DNA from: Sphingomonas crocodyli
GTDB taxonomy: Bacteria > Pseudomonadota > Alphaproteobacteria > Sphingomonadales > Sphingomonadaceae
Reading direction: 5' to 3'
Assembly: GCF_004005865.1 (NCBI RefSeq)
Contig: NZ_SACN01000001.1
Span: 620,001 to 684,000, forward strand
DNA length: 64,000 nt
This document shows, piece by piece, positions 53,284-61,486 of the stretch (position 1 is the stretch's first letter; every line of letters begins with the position of its first letter). Under the pieces are notes generated by a model. That model did not search any database and was not told the origin of the DNA. It was given only the letters and a program-made list of their open reading frames with translations. The translations under genes were made by a program, and so were the position numbers.

Positions 53284-53298
53284 TGCATACAGTGTGCA
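53284..53298. promoter_or_regulatory. GntR operator-like site F
   Basis: TGCATACAGTGTGCA matches the consensus at 13 of 14 arm positions. TTGCCT (53265-53270) is 17 bases upstream of TACAGT (53288-53293), giving a plausible promoter whose -10 lies inside the operator, the same geometry as site C. It is 111 bases upstream of the membrane protein at 53410. Confidence 0.75.
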
Positions 53299-53409
53299 AA
53301 CAATGCGGGCCTGGCTCGCTGGCTGGGGCGGAGGGCAAGTCCGCGCTCAGCTGAAGATGTCTGAGAGCGCGCAGGGGATCTGCCGTGGTCTCGTTCAGGG
53401 GGCAGCATC

Positions 53410-53790
53410 ATGAACTTCAGAGACAAGTTGCCAATCTACTATATCGCCGCAGCTAGCCTCTATGCCGTCGCTGGCATGGGGCTCGGGCTCTACATGCATC
53501 TGACGCATTGGAAGCGGCCTATTCCCTTCCACGGTCATCTGGATTCGGTGGGTTGGCTATCTCTCGCGGTCGTAGGGATCGTGCTGCACATTTTCCCTTG
53601 GGCAAGGGATCATAAGCTCGCGCTGCTGCAGTTCGTGCTGTTGCAGGTGGGGAGCTTCCTCATGCTGGGCGGTCTGCCGCTCGTCATCCTCGGCATCACC
53701 AATATTCCGGTCACCGTGGGTGCGCTCATGGTTCCAACAGGTTTTGTCGTGTTCAGCGTAATCATTATCTCCGGAGTATTCCGAAAATAA
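53410..53790 (+). CDS. Small four-span membrane protein with histidines
   Basis: This 126-residue protein has four hydrophobic segments. Histidines lie at the membrane edges in YMHLTHWKRPIPFHGHLDSVGW and LHIFPW, a pattern like a fragment of haem-copper oxidase subunit I, though too short to be one. I recognise no defined family. It is the first gene under site F, 57 bases before TonB receptor 3, so it may help the receptor's energising system or the periplasmic PQQ dehydrogenase pass electrons. That role is speculation. Confidence 0.7.
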   Translation: MNFRDKLPIYYIAAASLYAVAGMGLGLYMHLTHWKRPIPFHGHLDSVGWLSLAVVGIVLHIFPWARDHKLALLQFVLLQVGSFLMLGGLPLVILGITNIPVTVGALMVPTGFVVFSVIIISGVFRK

Positions 53791-53847
53791 TAATCGATAC
53801 CCGGATTTAAATCGGGCTTTCAAATAAAATAGACCAGGGAGTTAGTC

Positions 53848-56109
53848 ATGGGGATTTCGAATAAGGTCAGTCTTCTTTCCGGCGCGATGCTTGTGGCCTC
53901 AGCAAACGTGATCTGCCCTGCTGCGGCCAATGCGCAGTCTGCGACGGCGCCGCAGGCGTCGTCGACCGATGTGTCGGAGATTGTCGTCACGGCGACCAAG
54001 CGTGATCAGGCTCTGCAGGATGTGCCCGCCGCGGTCTCGGTGGTGAGTGGTGATCTCATCAAGCAGTTCAACGCGTCGACGCTGCGCGATTTCGCGAAGC
54101 TCGACCCGGCGCTTCAATTGACCACCAACGGCGTTGGCGACAATAACATCATTGTGCGTGGTATTCGTTCGACGGGTGCTGCAACGGTGGCGCTCTATTT
54201 CGATGAGGCGGTGATCACGGGCTATAACCGTGAGAATCCCGTCAACGGCCGCGCACCTGATCTTGGTGCTTACGACATCGAGCGCATTGAAGTCCTGAAA
54301 GGGCCGCAAGGGACGCTGTTTGGTGCTGGGTCGATGGCTGGTGCTGTCCGGATCATCCCTCGCCGGCCCAATTTTAACGGCGCCAGTGGTAACTTGACCG
54401 GAGCCTTTTCCGACGGCAGCGGCACGAACGCTCTTTATGAGATGAACGGCTATATCAATCTGCCGATCGTCGACGATAAGGTCGCGGCCCGCGTGGTTGG
54501 CTGGTATTCGCGCGGCGGCGGCTATATCGACAACATCACCTCGGGCAAATCCAACATCAATGATGCCGAGACCCGCGGCGTACGCGCTTCGCTGCTGTTC
54601 AAGCCGACTGAGAATTTCAGCTTCCTGCTCACCGGCCTCCACCAGGACATTACGGTCGATGGCGCCCAGCGCTTCAAGATCACCGACGGTGAATATAAGA
54701 ACTCGACGAGGACCCGCGAACCCCACGACGAGTACGCAAACCTCGTTAGCGGTGTGGCGGACTTCGATCTGGGCGTTGGTAATATCATCGCGACCTCGTC
54801 TTATTTTTACCGCGCCGTCGATGAGTTTGTCGACACGACGCCGACGGCAGCGGGCCTCGGGATCGCCGGAAATTACTCCGGTCCGCGTCACCAAAATCGC
54901 TCGATTTGGTCGAACGAGTTGCGTTTCGCATCCAAGTTTGAAGGGCCGTTTCAGCTCGTCGCTGGCGGCTTCTATGAGAAGGATGAGAATACCTACGAAA
55001 CGAACACTACCCAGACCCCACTCAATGCGCTCCCCGCCTGCAGCAGCAAGGCGGAGTGCGACAAGGCCGGTCTAGGTGGGCTCATCATTAGCGCCCGCGA
55101 TGTGGATAATCCGATCGAACAGTGGGCGATTTTCGGACAGGCTGACTGGAAAATCGTGCCTGGGCTGACGTTGACGGCTGGCGCGCGTTATTACCATGCA
55201 AGCCTCAAAAATCTCGAGCGTACGCTTCAGAGATTGCGCCGGAATCCTGCCGATCTGTCGACCGTGCAGACGGTGCCAACCGTGGCAGTCAATTCGTCGG
55301 ACAGCCAATCGAAGCCAAGCTATAACTTCTCGATTGCCTATGAGCCGTCGCGCGAATTGACCCTTTATGCGCGTGCCGCGTCCGGCTTCCGTATCGGCGG
55401 CCTGAACAATGCTTCAACCGCGGCGCAATTCGGCGTCACGATTCCCGACGGATTCAATTCGGACTCGCTGTGGAACTACGAGGTCGGCGTCAAAGGCAGC
55501 TTGGCCGACGGGATCCTGAATTATGATGTCGCTGGCTACCAAATCCGATGGAACGGGATGCAGGTTACGGCCTTCTCGCCGACCGGCGCATTCACCTACA
55601 TCGTCAATGCGGGCAAGAGCGTCGTAAATGGCGCAGAGGCACAGCTGCGCTTCAACTTGCGGAACGGCTTCACGGCTACCTTTGGCGCGTCCTACACCGA
55701 CTCTCATCTGACCCAAGATCAGCCCATTGCTGCTGCCAATGCTGCCAATCGTGGCTTCGACGGCGACCGGACGCCCTTTGTGGCCAAATGGTCGGCGGTG
55801 GGTCAGCTTCGCTACGAAGCCGAGCTCAACGAAGGTTGGAAGGGTTATGCCAGCGCCAACGGAAATTATCGCAGCGGTTCGGCGACGAACTTCAACCCTG
55901 GCACGAGCAACTTCTACCGGCTGCCGGACTATTTCCTCGCTGATCTCGTATTTGGCGTGAAGAACGATAACGGGCTCGATGTTTCGCTGCTGGTGACCAA
56001 CCTCACCAATAAAGCGGCGCAAATCTCGATCGAAGTCAGTGCCGACGGTTTTCGCGCAATTGCGCCACGTCCGCGGACATTCGGCTTGCGTGTGTCGAAG
56101 AACTTCTGA
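53848..56109 (+). CDS. TonB-dependent outer-membrane receptor 3
   Basis: The protein has 753 residues. A signal peptide ends near AANAQS, then comes the TonB-box-like VSEIVVTATKRDQ, the plug with VRGIRSTGAA and IEVLKGPQGTLFGAGSMAGAVR, and a barrel ending in LRVSKNF with the terminal Phe. GGGAG lies before the ATG at 53848. Its plug wording (GPQGTLFGAGSMAGAVR) is close to that of receptor 1 (GPQGTLYGSSSMAGTVR), so the two are in one subfamily; receptor 2 is more distant. It probably imports the aromatic substrate of the GntR-linked block. A hairpin follows directly. Confidence 0.93.
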   Translation: MGISNKVSLLSGAMLVASANVICPAAANAQSATAPQASSTDVSEIVVTATKRDQALQDVPAAVSVVSGDLIKQFNASTLRDFAKLDPALQLTTNGVGDNNIIVRGIRSTGAATVALYFDEAVITGYNRENPVNGRAPDLGAYDIERIEVLKGPQGTLFGAGSMAGAVRIIPRRPNFNGASGNLTGAFSDGSGTNALYEMNGYINLPIVDDKVAARVVGWYSRGGGYIDNITSGKSNINDAETRGVRASLLFKPTENFSFLLTGLHQDITVDGAQRFKITDGEYKNSTRTREPHDEYANLVSGVADFDLGVGNIIATSSYFYRAVDEFVDTTPTAAGLGIAGNYSGPRHQNRSIWSNELRFASKFEGPFQLVAGGFYEKDENTYETNTTQTPLNALPACSSKAECDKAGLGGLIISARDVDNPIEQWAIFGQADWKIVPGLTLTAGARYYHASLKNLERTLQRLRRNPADLSTVQTVPTVAVNSSDSQSKPSYNFSIAYEPSRELTLYARAASGFRIGGLNNASTAAQFGVTIPDGFNSDSLWNYEVGVKGSLADGILNYDVAGYQIRWNGMQVTAFSPTGAFTYIVNAGKSVVNGAEAQLRFNLRNGFTATFGASYTDSHLTQDQPIAAANAANRGFDGDRTPFVAKWSAVGQLRYEAELNEGWKGYASANGNYRSGSATNFNPGTSNFYRLPDYFLADLVFGVKNDNGLDVSLLVTNLTNKAAQISIEVSADGFRAIAPRPRTFGLRVSKNF

Positions 56110-56116
56110 TGTCTTG

Positions 56117-56146
56117 AGGCGGCGCCATCGAAAGGTGGTGCCGCCT
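56117..56146 (+). terminator. Hairpin after TonB receptor 3
   Basis: AGGCGGCGCCA (56117-56127) pairs with TGGTGCCGCCT (56136-56146) with one G-T pair, 8-base loop. It lies 7 bases after the receptor stop. No T-run; it may only attenuate expression of the following dehydrogenase operon. Confidence 0.65.
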
Positions 56147-56170
56147 AACTTTGCCTTGGGTAGATATGAT

Positions 56171-58159
56171 ATGATCACTCGGTGCCGCTCATTGACATTG
56201 GGCTTCATGGTGACTGTTGCCATGAGTCTCGCTGCCTGTTCAGGTGATTTCACACCCGGGGCGATGCCGCAAAAAGATCAGGATTGGGCAGTTCATAGCG
56301 GTGATACCCATGCAACCCGCTATTCGCCTCTTGGCCAAATAACCCCGGCCAACGTCGATAAGCTTGAAGTCGCATGGACATATCATACTGGCGAGATGAC
56401 GCGGCGTGGTGACGAGGCGTTCAAGCGCACCAAGGATTCCGACATTCCGATCAAGGTGGGCAATCACCTCCTGGTATGTACGCCATTCAACCGCGTAATC
56501 AGCGTCAATCCAGCGACTGGCAAAGAAAATTGGGCCTTTGAACCCAAGGTCGATCTAGCGATGGACGAGCATGACCGCCTCGCTTGTCGCGGCGTCGGCT
56601 ATTGGCGCGATCCGGTTGCGCCGGCGGGGTCCGCATGCGCTGAGCGTGTGTTAATGAACACCACGGATCGCCGATTGATCGCGATTGATTTGAAAGACGG
56701 TAAGCTGTGTCAGTCGTTCGGTAAGGCTGGGACGGTGGCCTTGCTGCCCGAAAAGCCGCTCGTCACTAAGCATGAGCTGAGCTTCTTCATGCCGCCCGTG
56801 ATTGTGAGTGACACGGTCATTTTGGGTTCTGCGGTTGAAGATAATCGTCGGCAGGATTCGCCTAGCGGAAAAATCCGCGCCTATGACGTGCGCACCGGTA
56901 AGCCGAAATGGGAATGGGACATGGTCCCGCGCGATCCCAAAGATCCCGCTTATGCGACCTGGCTTAACGACAGCGCGAAGGTCAACGGCAGTGGCAATGC
57001 CTGGGGTTTCTTGACGGCTGATCCCAAGAATGATCTGGTTTTCATCCCTACGACGAGCCCGTCGCTCGATCACTACGGGGTGGGTCGCCCTGGCGACAAC
57101 AAATATACTGAGTCTGTGGTTGCTCTGCGAGCTTCAACAGGCGAGCGTGTGTGGGACTATCAGACGGTCCATCATGACATTTGGGATTATGATGTCGCAC
57201 CACAGCCGCTGCTTGCGGATCTTCCCGTACAGGGCAAGATCGTTCCGGTTCTCATCCAGAACACCAAGCAAGGCTTGATTTTCGTTCTCAACCGTTTGAC
57301 CGGAAAGCCCGTCGCCAAGGTCGATGAGAAGCCATTCCCCAAAGGAGATATTCCGGGCGAATGGTATGCTCCGACCCAGCCTATTCCGCAGTGGCCCCGG
57401 CCTCTGCGCAAGCTCACCATCAGTGAAGATGATGCTTGGGGCGTTACACCCTGGGCCAAGTCCGCTTGCCGCGACATGATCAAAAAGTATCGGCACGGCG
57501 GGCTCTATATTCCGCCTTCCGAGCAAGGAACGATCGTCCCCTGGTGGGTTGGCGGCGTCGAGTGGCCTGGGCCTGCTTATGATCCAGGTCGCCGCATCAT
57601 GGTGGTCAACACGAACCGGGTTTTTGGCGTGCTCCGACTGCTCAAGCAGTCCACGATGGATCCGACCAAGAAAAAGGGGATCGGCATCAACGGGGCGACC
57701 GTGATGGCGGGCACACCTTATGCGATCGAGAAGCAGCAGTTGGTCGGGTCTGATGGCGTGCCTTGTACGCCACCACCCTGGGGTGCGCTTACCGCAATGG
57801 ATATGTCGACGGGCAAAATCCTATGGGATGTCCCGCTCGGTTCGATTGAGAAATTCGTACCCTTCAAGCCCAAGATCAATTTGAACTCGTGGGGTGTGCC
57901 GAGTGTCGGGGCCCCGGTGATCACGCAGAGCGGTGTCATCTTCATTGCGGCGACGTTCGACCAGCGCTTCCGGGCTTTCTCTCTGGCGACAGGTGAGGAG
58001 CTGTGGAACGAAGTGCTTCCGGCCGAAGCGCAGACCACACCGATTACTTACTCCGCAAATGGCCGGCAGTTTGTCGTCATCGTTGCCGGCGGCAATGGGC
58101 AATTGTTCAACAAGCGTGGCGATTCCGTGGTCGCATATGCGCTGCCGCAAAAGAAGTAA
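56171..58159 (+). CDS. PQQ-dependent dehydrogenase, lipoprotein
   Basis: The protein has 662 residues from the ATG at 56171. The N-terminus has a lipobox LAAC with C23, so it should be anchored at the periplasmic face. The body shows repeated beta-propeller words (WAFEPKVDL, KWEWDM, VWDYQTVHHDIWDYD, ILWDVPLG) and the quinoprotein glucose/quinate-dehydrogenase-like end QRFRAFSLATGEELW. It lacks the membrane domain of membrane glucose dehydrogenase, and I see no haem-binding CxxCH. It would oxidise an alcohol or sugar-like group using PQQ. No PQQ synthesis genes are in the window. Confidence 0.88.
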   Translation: MITRCRSLTLGFMVTVAMSLAACSGDFTPGAMPQKDQDWAVHSGDTHATRYSPLGQITPANVDKLEVAWTYHTGEMTRRGDEAFKRTKDSDIPIKVGNHLLVCTPFNRVISVNPATGKENWAFEPKVDLAMDEHDRLACRGVGYWRDPVAPAGSACAERVLMNTTDRRLIAIDLKDGKLCQSFGKAGTVALLPEKPLVTKHELSFFMPPVIVSDTVILGSAVEDNRRQDSPSGKIRAYDVRTGKPKWEWDMVPRDPKDPAYATWLNDSAKVNGSGNAWGFLTADPKNDLVFIPTTSPSLDHYGVGRPGDNKYTESVVALRASTGERVWDYQTVHHDIWDYDVAPQPLLADLPVQGKIVPVLIQNTKQGLIFVLNRLTGKPVAKVDEKPFPKGDIPGEWYAPTQPIPQWPRPLRKLTISEDDAWGVTPWAKSACRDMIKKYRHGGLYIPPSEQGTIVPWWVGGVEWPGPAYDPGRRIMVVNTNRVFGVLRLLKQSTMDPTKKKGIGINGATVMAGTPYAIEKQQLVGSDGVPCTPPPWGALTAMDMSTGKILWDVPLGSIEKFVPFKPKINLNSWGVPSVGAPVITQSGVIFIAATFDQRFRAFSLATGEELWNEVLPAEAQTTPITYSANGRQFVVIVAGGNGQLFNKRGDSVVAYALPQKK

Positions 58160-58161
58160 CC

Positions 58162-59193
58162 GTGGCTGATCTCTATCGGGCCGGCCGCGCGATGCGGATT
58201 GTCCGGCTCGACGAAATCGGCCCGCCAGAGAATCTCCGGATTGTGGAGGAGGACATCCCTTCTCCCGGTCCGGGAGAGTTGTTGGTCCGAACTGCGCTCG
58301 CCGGAATGATCTACGGCGATATGGAGGCGCGTCGCGGAACCTATTTTAAGCCGACGCGACTGCCCTTTTATCCGGGACGGGAAGTCGCTGGCGAGATCGT
58401 AGCGGTAGGTGATCAGGTTACGAGTTATGCCCCCAGCGACCGGATCATGGCGCTCGTGCTGACCGGTCGGTGCTGGGCGGATTACGCCGTCATATCAACC
58501 AAGCCGACCATTCTCGACGATGGACGATCCTTCCCGCCGGACGACATCATTCGTTTGCCGGCGGTAACGAGCTATGCGGATGCTCTTCCTTACCTAATCA
58601 ACTTCCGCCTGGCCCATCTCCTATTTCATGGTTCGAGCCGAGTACCGCGCGGCTCCACAGTTCTCATACATGGCGCGAGCGGCGGTATGGGTTCGATGAT
58701 GAGCCAATTGGCGCGAGCGCATGATTGTGAGGTGATCGCTACCTGCATATCCGATGCGGAAGCGGACTATTGTCGAACGGTAGGGGCCAACCACGTAATT
58801 ATAGCCTCGCATCAGGACTATGTCTCAGAATGCCAGCGCATCACTAATGGGGCAGGCATATCTTTTAGCTTCAACGGCGTTGGCGGTGACACACTCAACC
58901 GCGATTTCGATGTGCTCGCGCCCTTCGGGGAATTGCACGCTTATGGATATGTCGCCGGAAAAATACCTTTCGAGGCGTTCCGATTGGGCAAAACGATTTC
59001 GCTTAAGACCTTTTCAGCGGACGATTATCTCGCAACACCAATGTTCGCAGATGCGACGCTGGCCATGATGGAATGGCTCGAGCATCAGCCTTTGAAGGGC
59101 GTTGATCTTGTTCTGCCTCTCGAGGCGGTTGTCGAAGCAAACCGGTTGCTGGATGCAGGCAAGGTTCGTGGCAAACTCGCTCTAGCGCCGTGA
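58162..59193 (+). CDS. Medium-chain dehydrogenase/reductase (quinone oxidoreductase-like)
   Basis: The protein has 343 residues from the GTG at 58162, two bases after the previous stop; the ATG at 58192 gives the family-like start MRIVRLDEIGPPE and is an alternative. GREVAGEIVAVG (about 80-91) and the nucleotide-binding IHGASGGMGSMMSQLA near residue 168 show the zinc-free MDR fold of NADPH quinone oxidoreductases. It reduces quinones or activated double bonds. It is coupled to the PQQ dehydrogenase and followed by the FAH-family gene, which suggests consecutive steps. Confidence 0.85.
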   Translation: MADLYRAGRAMRIVRLDEIGPPENLRIVEEDIPSPGPGELLVRTALAGMIYGDMEARRGTYFKPTRLPFYPGREVAGEIVAVGDQVTSYAPSDRIMALVLTGRCWADYAVISTKPTILDDGRSFPPDDIIRLPAVTSYADALPYLINFRLAHLLFHGSSRVPRGSTVLIHGASGGMGSMMSQLARAHDCEVIATCISDAEADYCRTVGANHVIIASHQDYVSECQRITNGAGISFSFNGVGGDTLNRDFDVLAPFGELHAYGYVAGKIPFEAFRLGKTISLKTFSADDYLATPMFADATLAMMEWLEHQPLKGVDLVLPLEAVVEANRLLDAGKVRGKLALAP

Positions 59194-59238
59194 CAGCGTC
59201 GGTCGGCATAGTCACTCCCGCCTCTCGAAAGGATTCTA

Positions 59239-59928
59239 GTGGATCTCGCTTTCTCATTGCCGACGTCACCGGTCGTTCCGATTGCTGGCGAACAAGTGCA
59301 TTATCCGGTTCGACGGATTTTCTGTGTGGGGCGGAATTACGAAGCGCACGCTAGGGAAATGGGTGCGCAGGTCGATCGCGAAGCGCCGATCTGGTTCACC
59401 AAATCATGCTGGTCGATTTGTCCGTCGGGCTCGACGATCGCTTATCCACCGGGAACCACCAACTGTCATTTTGAAGCCGAGCTCGTCGTTGCAATCGGCA
59501 AGTCGGGCTTCAGGGTCGATGCCGACAAGGCGTGGGACCTTGTATTTGGGTTGGCGTGCGGGATCGATCTGACGCGGCGCGACCTGCAATATGCTGCGCG
59601 TGACAAAGGCTATCCCTGGGATGTCGGCAAGGATTTTGAACAGGCGGCGGTGATTGCTGAGATCAGCCGTGGGGCAACCTTGGTACAGGGCCAGAGGATA
59701 TCGCTTCAGCAGAATGGGATCGTTCGACAGGATGCTTCCTTTGACGATCTGATATGGAGCGTACCCGAACTGATCGCTGATCTCTCGCGCCTTTATCATC
59801 TTGAACCGGGCGATCTGATTTACACGGGCACGCCCTCAGGCGTGGGGCCTGTCGCACCAGGTGACACCATCACTGTGCGCAGCGATGATTTAAATCCGCT
59901 CACGCTGACCATCGGCCCGAAGGAATGA
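59239..59928 (+). CDS. Fumarylacetoacetate-hydrolase family enzyme
   Basis: The protein has 229 residues. The GTG at 59239 has AAAGGA upstream. CVGRNYEAHAREMG, CHFEAELVVAIG (metal-binding acids) and TGTPSGVGPVAPGD are the family words. The size and pattern fit fumarylpyruvate or acylpyruvate hydrolases, which cleave C-C bonds of ring-fission products from gentisate-type pathways. It would be an extra C-C hydrolase in the block besides the CarC-like one. The exact substrate is open. Confidence 0.87.
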   Translation: MDLAFSLPTSPVVPIAGEQVHYPVRRIFCVGRNYEAHAREMGAQVDREAPIWFTKSCWSICPSGSTIAYPPGTTNCHFEAELVVAIGKSGFRVDADKAWDLVFGLACGIDLTRRDLQYAARDKGYPWDVGKDFEQAAVIAEISRGATLVQGQRISLQQNGIVRQDASFDDLIWSVPELIADLSRLYHLEPGDLIYTGTPSGVGPVAPGDTITVRSDDLNPLTLTIGPKE

Positions 59929-60002
59929 GGCGGTCAGGCAAATGACGATTGGGGTTAGACCATTTTTCGGCGCGGCCGCGTGTCGAGAGATCGCCCTACA
60001 AG

Positions 60003-61115
60003 GTGGCTGACCACAGCCTTCGTGGCGCGACGGCACGCGCATGGGGTGTCGGCCTGACGATCGTCGTCGGCTTGGTGACGCCGCTGACCAGCGGCTTTAG
60101 CCAAAGCTTAGATGCGATTGTCCGGCCGAAGTCCTCCCTCGTCCTTGAAGATGTCGGCAGTTTCATAGTCGGGGGCCAGACGATCACCGACGCGCGAGGC
60201 AAGCTGATCGTCGTCAATCAGATGTATGTCGAATATATGCGTCCGCGCGGTAGCGCTAAGTCTGTGCCAGTCGTGATGGTTCACGGCGGCGGCTTTACCG
60301 GCAAAATCTACCAGACAAAGCCTGACGGAGGCATGGGCTGGGAAGAGTATTTCGCTCGTAGGGGCTTTGCGGTTTTCGTGGCCGATCAGGTGGGGCGTGG
60401 ACGATCTGCGCCCGACCTCTCCGCAATCGAACAAGTTCGCACTCGCAATTTGCTGCCCTCTGCGTTGCCCAATATCAGGCGCACGAGTGTTGACGATGCC
60501 TGGACAACGTTTCGTTTAGGGCCACGGCCTGGTGTGCCTTATGCCGATACGCAATTCCCCATTGGGGCGATCGAAGCATTTTCGCGCCAGATCACGCCCT
60601 CTGTGGGAAAGCCGCAGCAGCCAGAAAACTATTCGGTCCTCGCTCGGTTAGCCGCTGATTTGCGCGGAGCGGTTCTCATCGGTCACTCAGAATCGGGGCA
60701 GTACCCCATCGAAGCCGCGCTGCTAGATGCAGCTGGCATACGTGGCGCGGTGATGATCGAGCCATCCTGCAAGCGGGTATCGTTCGAGGACAAAAGCCTG
60801 ATTTCCTACAGCGATGGTGAGATTGCTCGGCTCACCAAAGTGCCCTTGCTGATCGTTTTTGGCGATCATCTGGATATGCCGTGGATGTTCGGAGCGAGCT
60901 GGCGAAACGCCTTTGACGACTGCGTAGCACTTGCCGGGCGAGTCAATGCGGCCGGGGGAAGTGCGCATATATTATACCCACCCGACAAGAGCGTGCGTGG
61001 CAACAGCCATATGCTGATGGTTGATCGGAACAGTGATCAAATCGCCGATTGGATAATCGATTGGATACGCCAATACGTCCCGGCTGAACCTAGTAAGAAG
61101 AAGCGGCCGCATTGA
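60003..61115 (+). CDS. Secreted esterase of the Esterase-713 type (paralogue 2)
   Basis: The protein has 370 residues from the GTG at 60003, just before a signal-peptide-like stretch ending in GFSQS; a TTG at 59949 is also frame-open. It shares with the esterase at 25388 GSF(Y/I)VGG, (V/N)QMYV, HGG plus KPDGGMGW and DQVGRGRS. The catalytic triad places at S229 in GHSESG, E253 in MIEPS and H336 in GNSHML. It is last in the site-F block. Finding one copy in each regulon suggests the two pathways act on related esters. Confidence 0.82.
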   Translation: MADHSLRGATARAWGVGLTIVVGLVTPLTSGFSQSLDAIVRPKSSLVLEDVGSFIVGGQTITDARGKLIVVNQMYVEYMRPRGSAKSVPVVMVHGGGFTGKIYQTKPDGGMGWEEYFARRGFAVFVADQVGRGRSAPDLSAIEQVRTRNLLPSALPNIRRTSVDDAWTTFRLGPRPGVPYADTQFPIGAIEAFSRQITPSVGKPQQPENYSVLARLAADLRGAVLIGHSESGQYPIEAALLDAAGIRGAVMIEPSCKRVSFEDKSLISYSDGEIARLTKVPLLIVFGDHLDMPWMFGASWRNAFDDCVALAGRVNAAGGSAHILYPPDKSVRGNSHMLMVDRNSDQIADWIIDWIRQYVPAEPSKKKRPH

Positions 61116-61222
61116 TAGGTGCCAATCAAACGGGGCGTAATATTGCCTGTCGCATACGTCAGGTGTGCTGATCATAAATGGTACGGCGGTCTGTCTGATC
61201 ATGTCGCAACTCAATGGCGACT

Positions 61223-61375
61223 TTACTCGCCGCGGCCCGTCAGTCGCTTTGCCCAAAGCTCGTAGCGCTCAGCTGTCGCGGTGTGATGTGGGACCATCCA
61301 CATGGTAGCGTGGGCGGCTAGTTCACGCTCCCGCTTCGCCCGAGCGAGATAATATTGGACACTAACCTTCCGCAT
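61223..61375 (-). CDS. Small hypothetical protein
   Basis: The protein has 50 residues from the ATG at 61375, which has GGAG 6 bases upstream; a longer frame to 61438 lacks a ribosome-binding site. It is highly charged and helical (VQYYLARAKRERELAAHA ... TAERYELWAKRL), a style I associate with short conserved sphingomonad proteins of unknown function. It lies 264 bases from the end of the glutamate dehydrogenase gene on the same strand. Confidence 0.55.
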   Translation of the reverse strand: MRKVSVQYYLARAKRERELAAHATMWMVPHHTATAERYELWAKRLTGRGE

Positions 61376-61486
61376 GGGGTGCTCCGGTGGATCACGACCA
61401 AACGCGGGTACGAAGCCATATGTCCTTGGAACATCCATTTTGGGTCAAAGCCCGAAGCGAGAGCCGGACTGCGATACGGGCGATAG

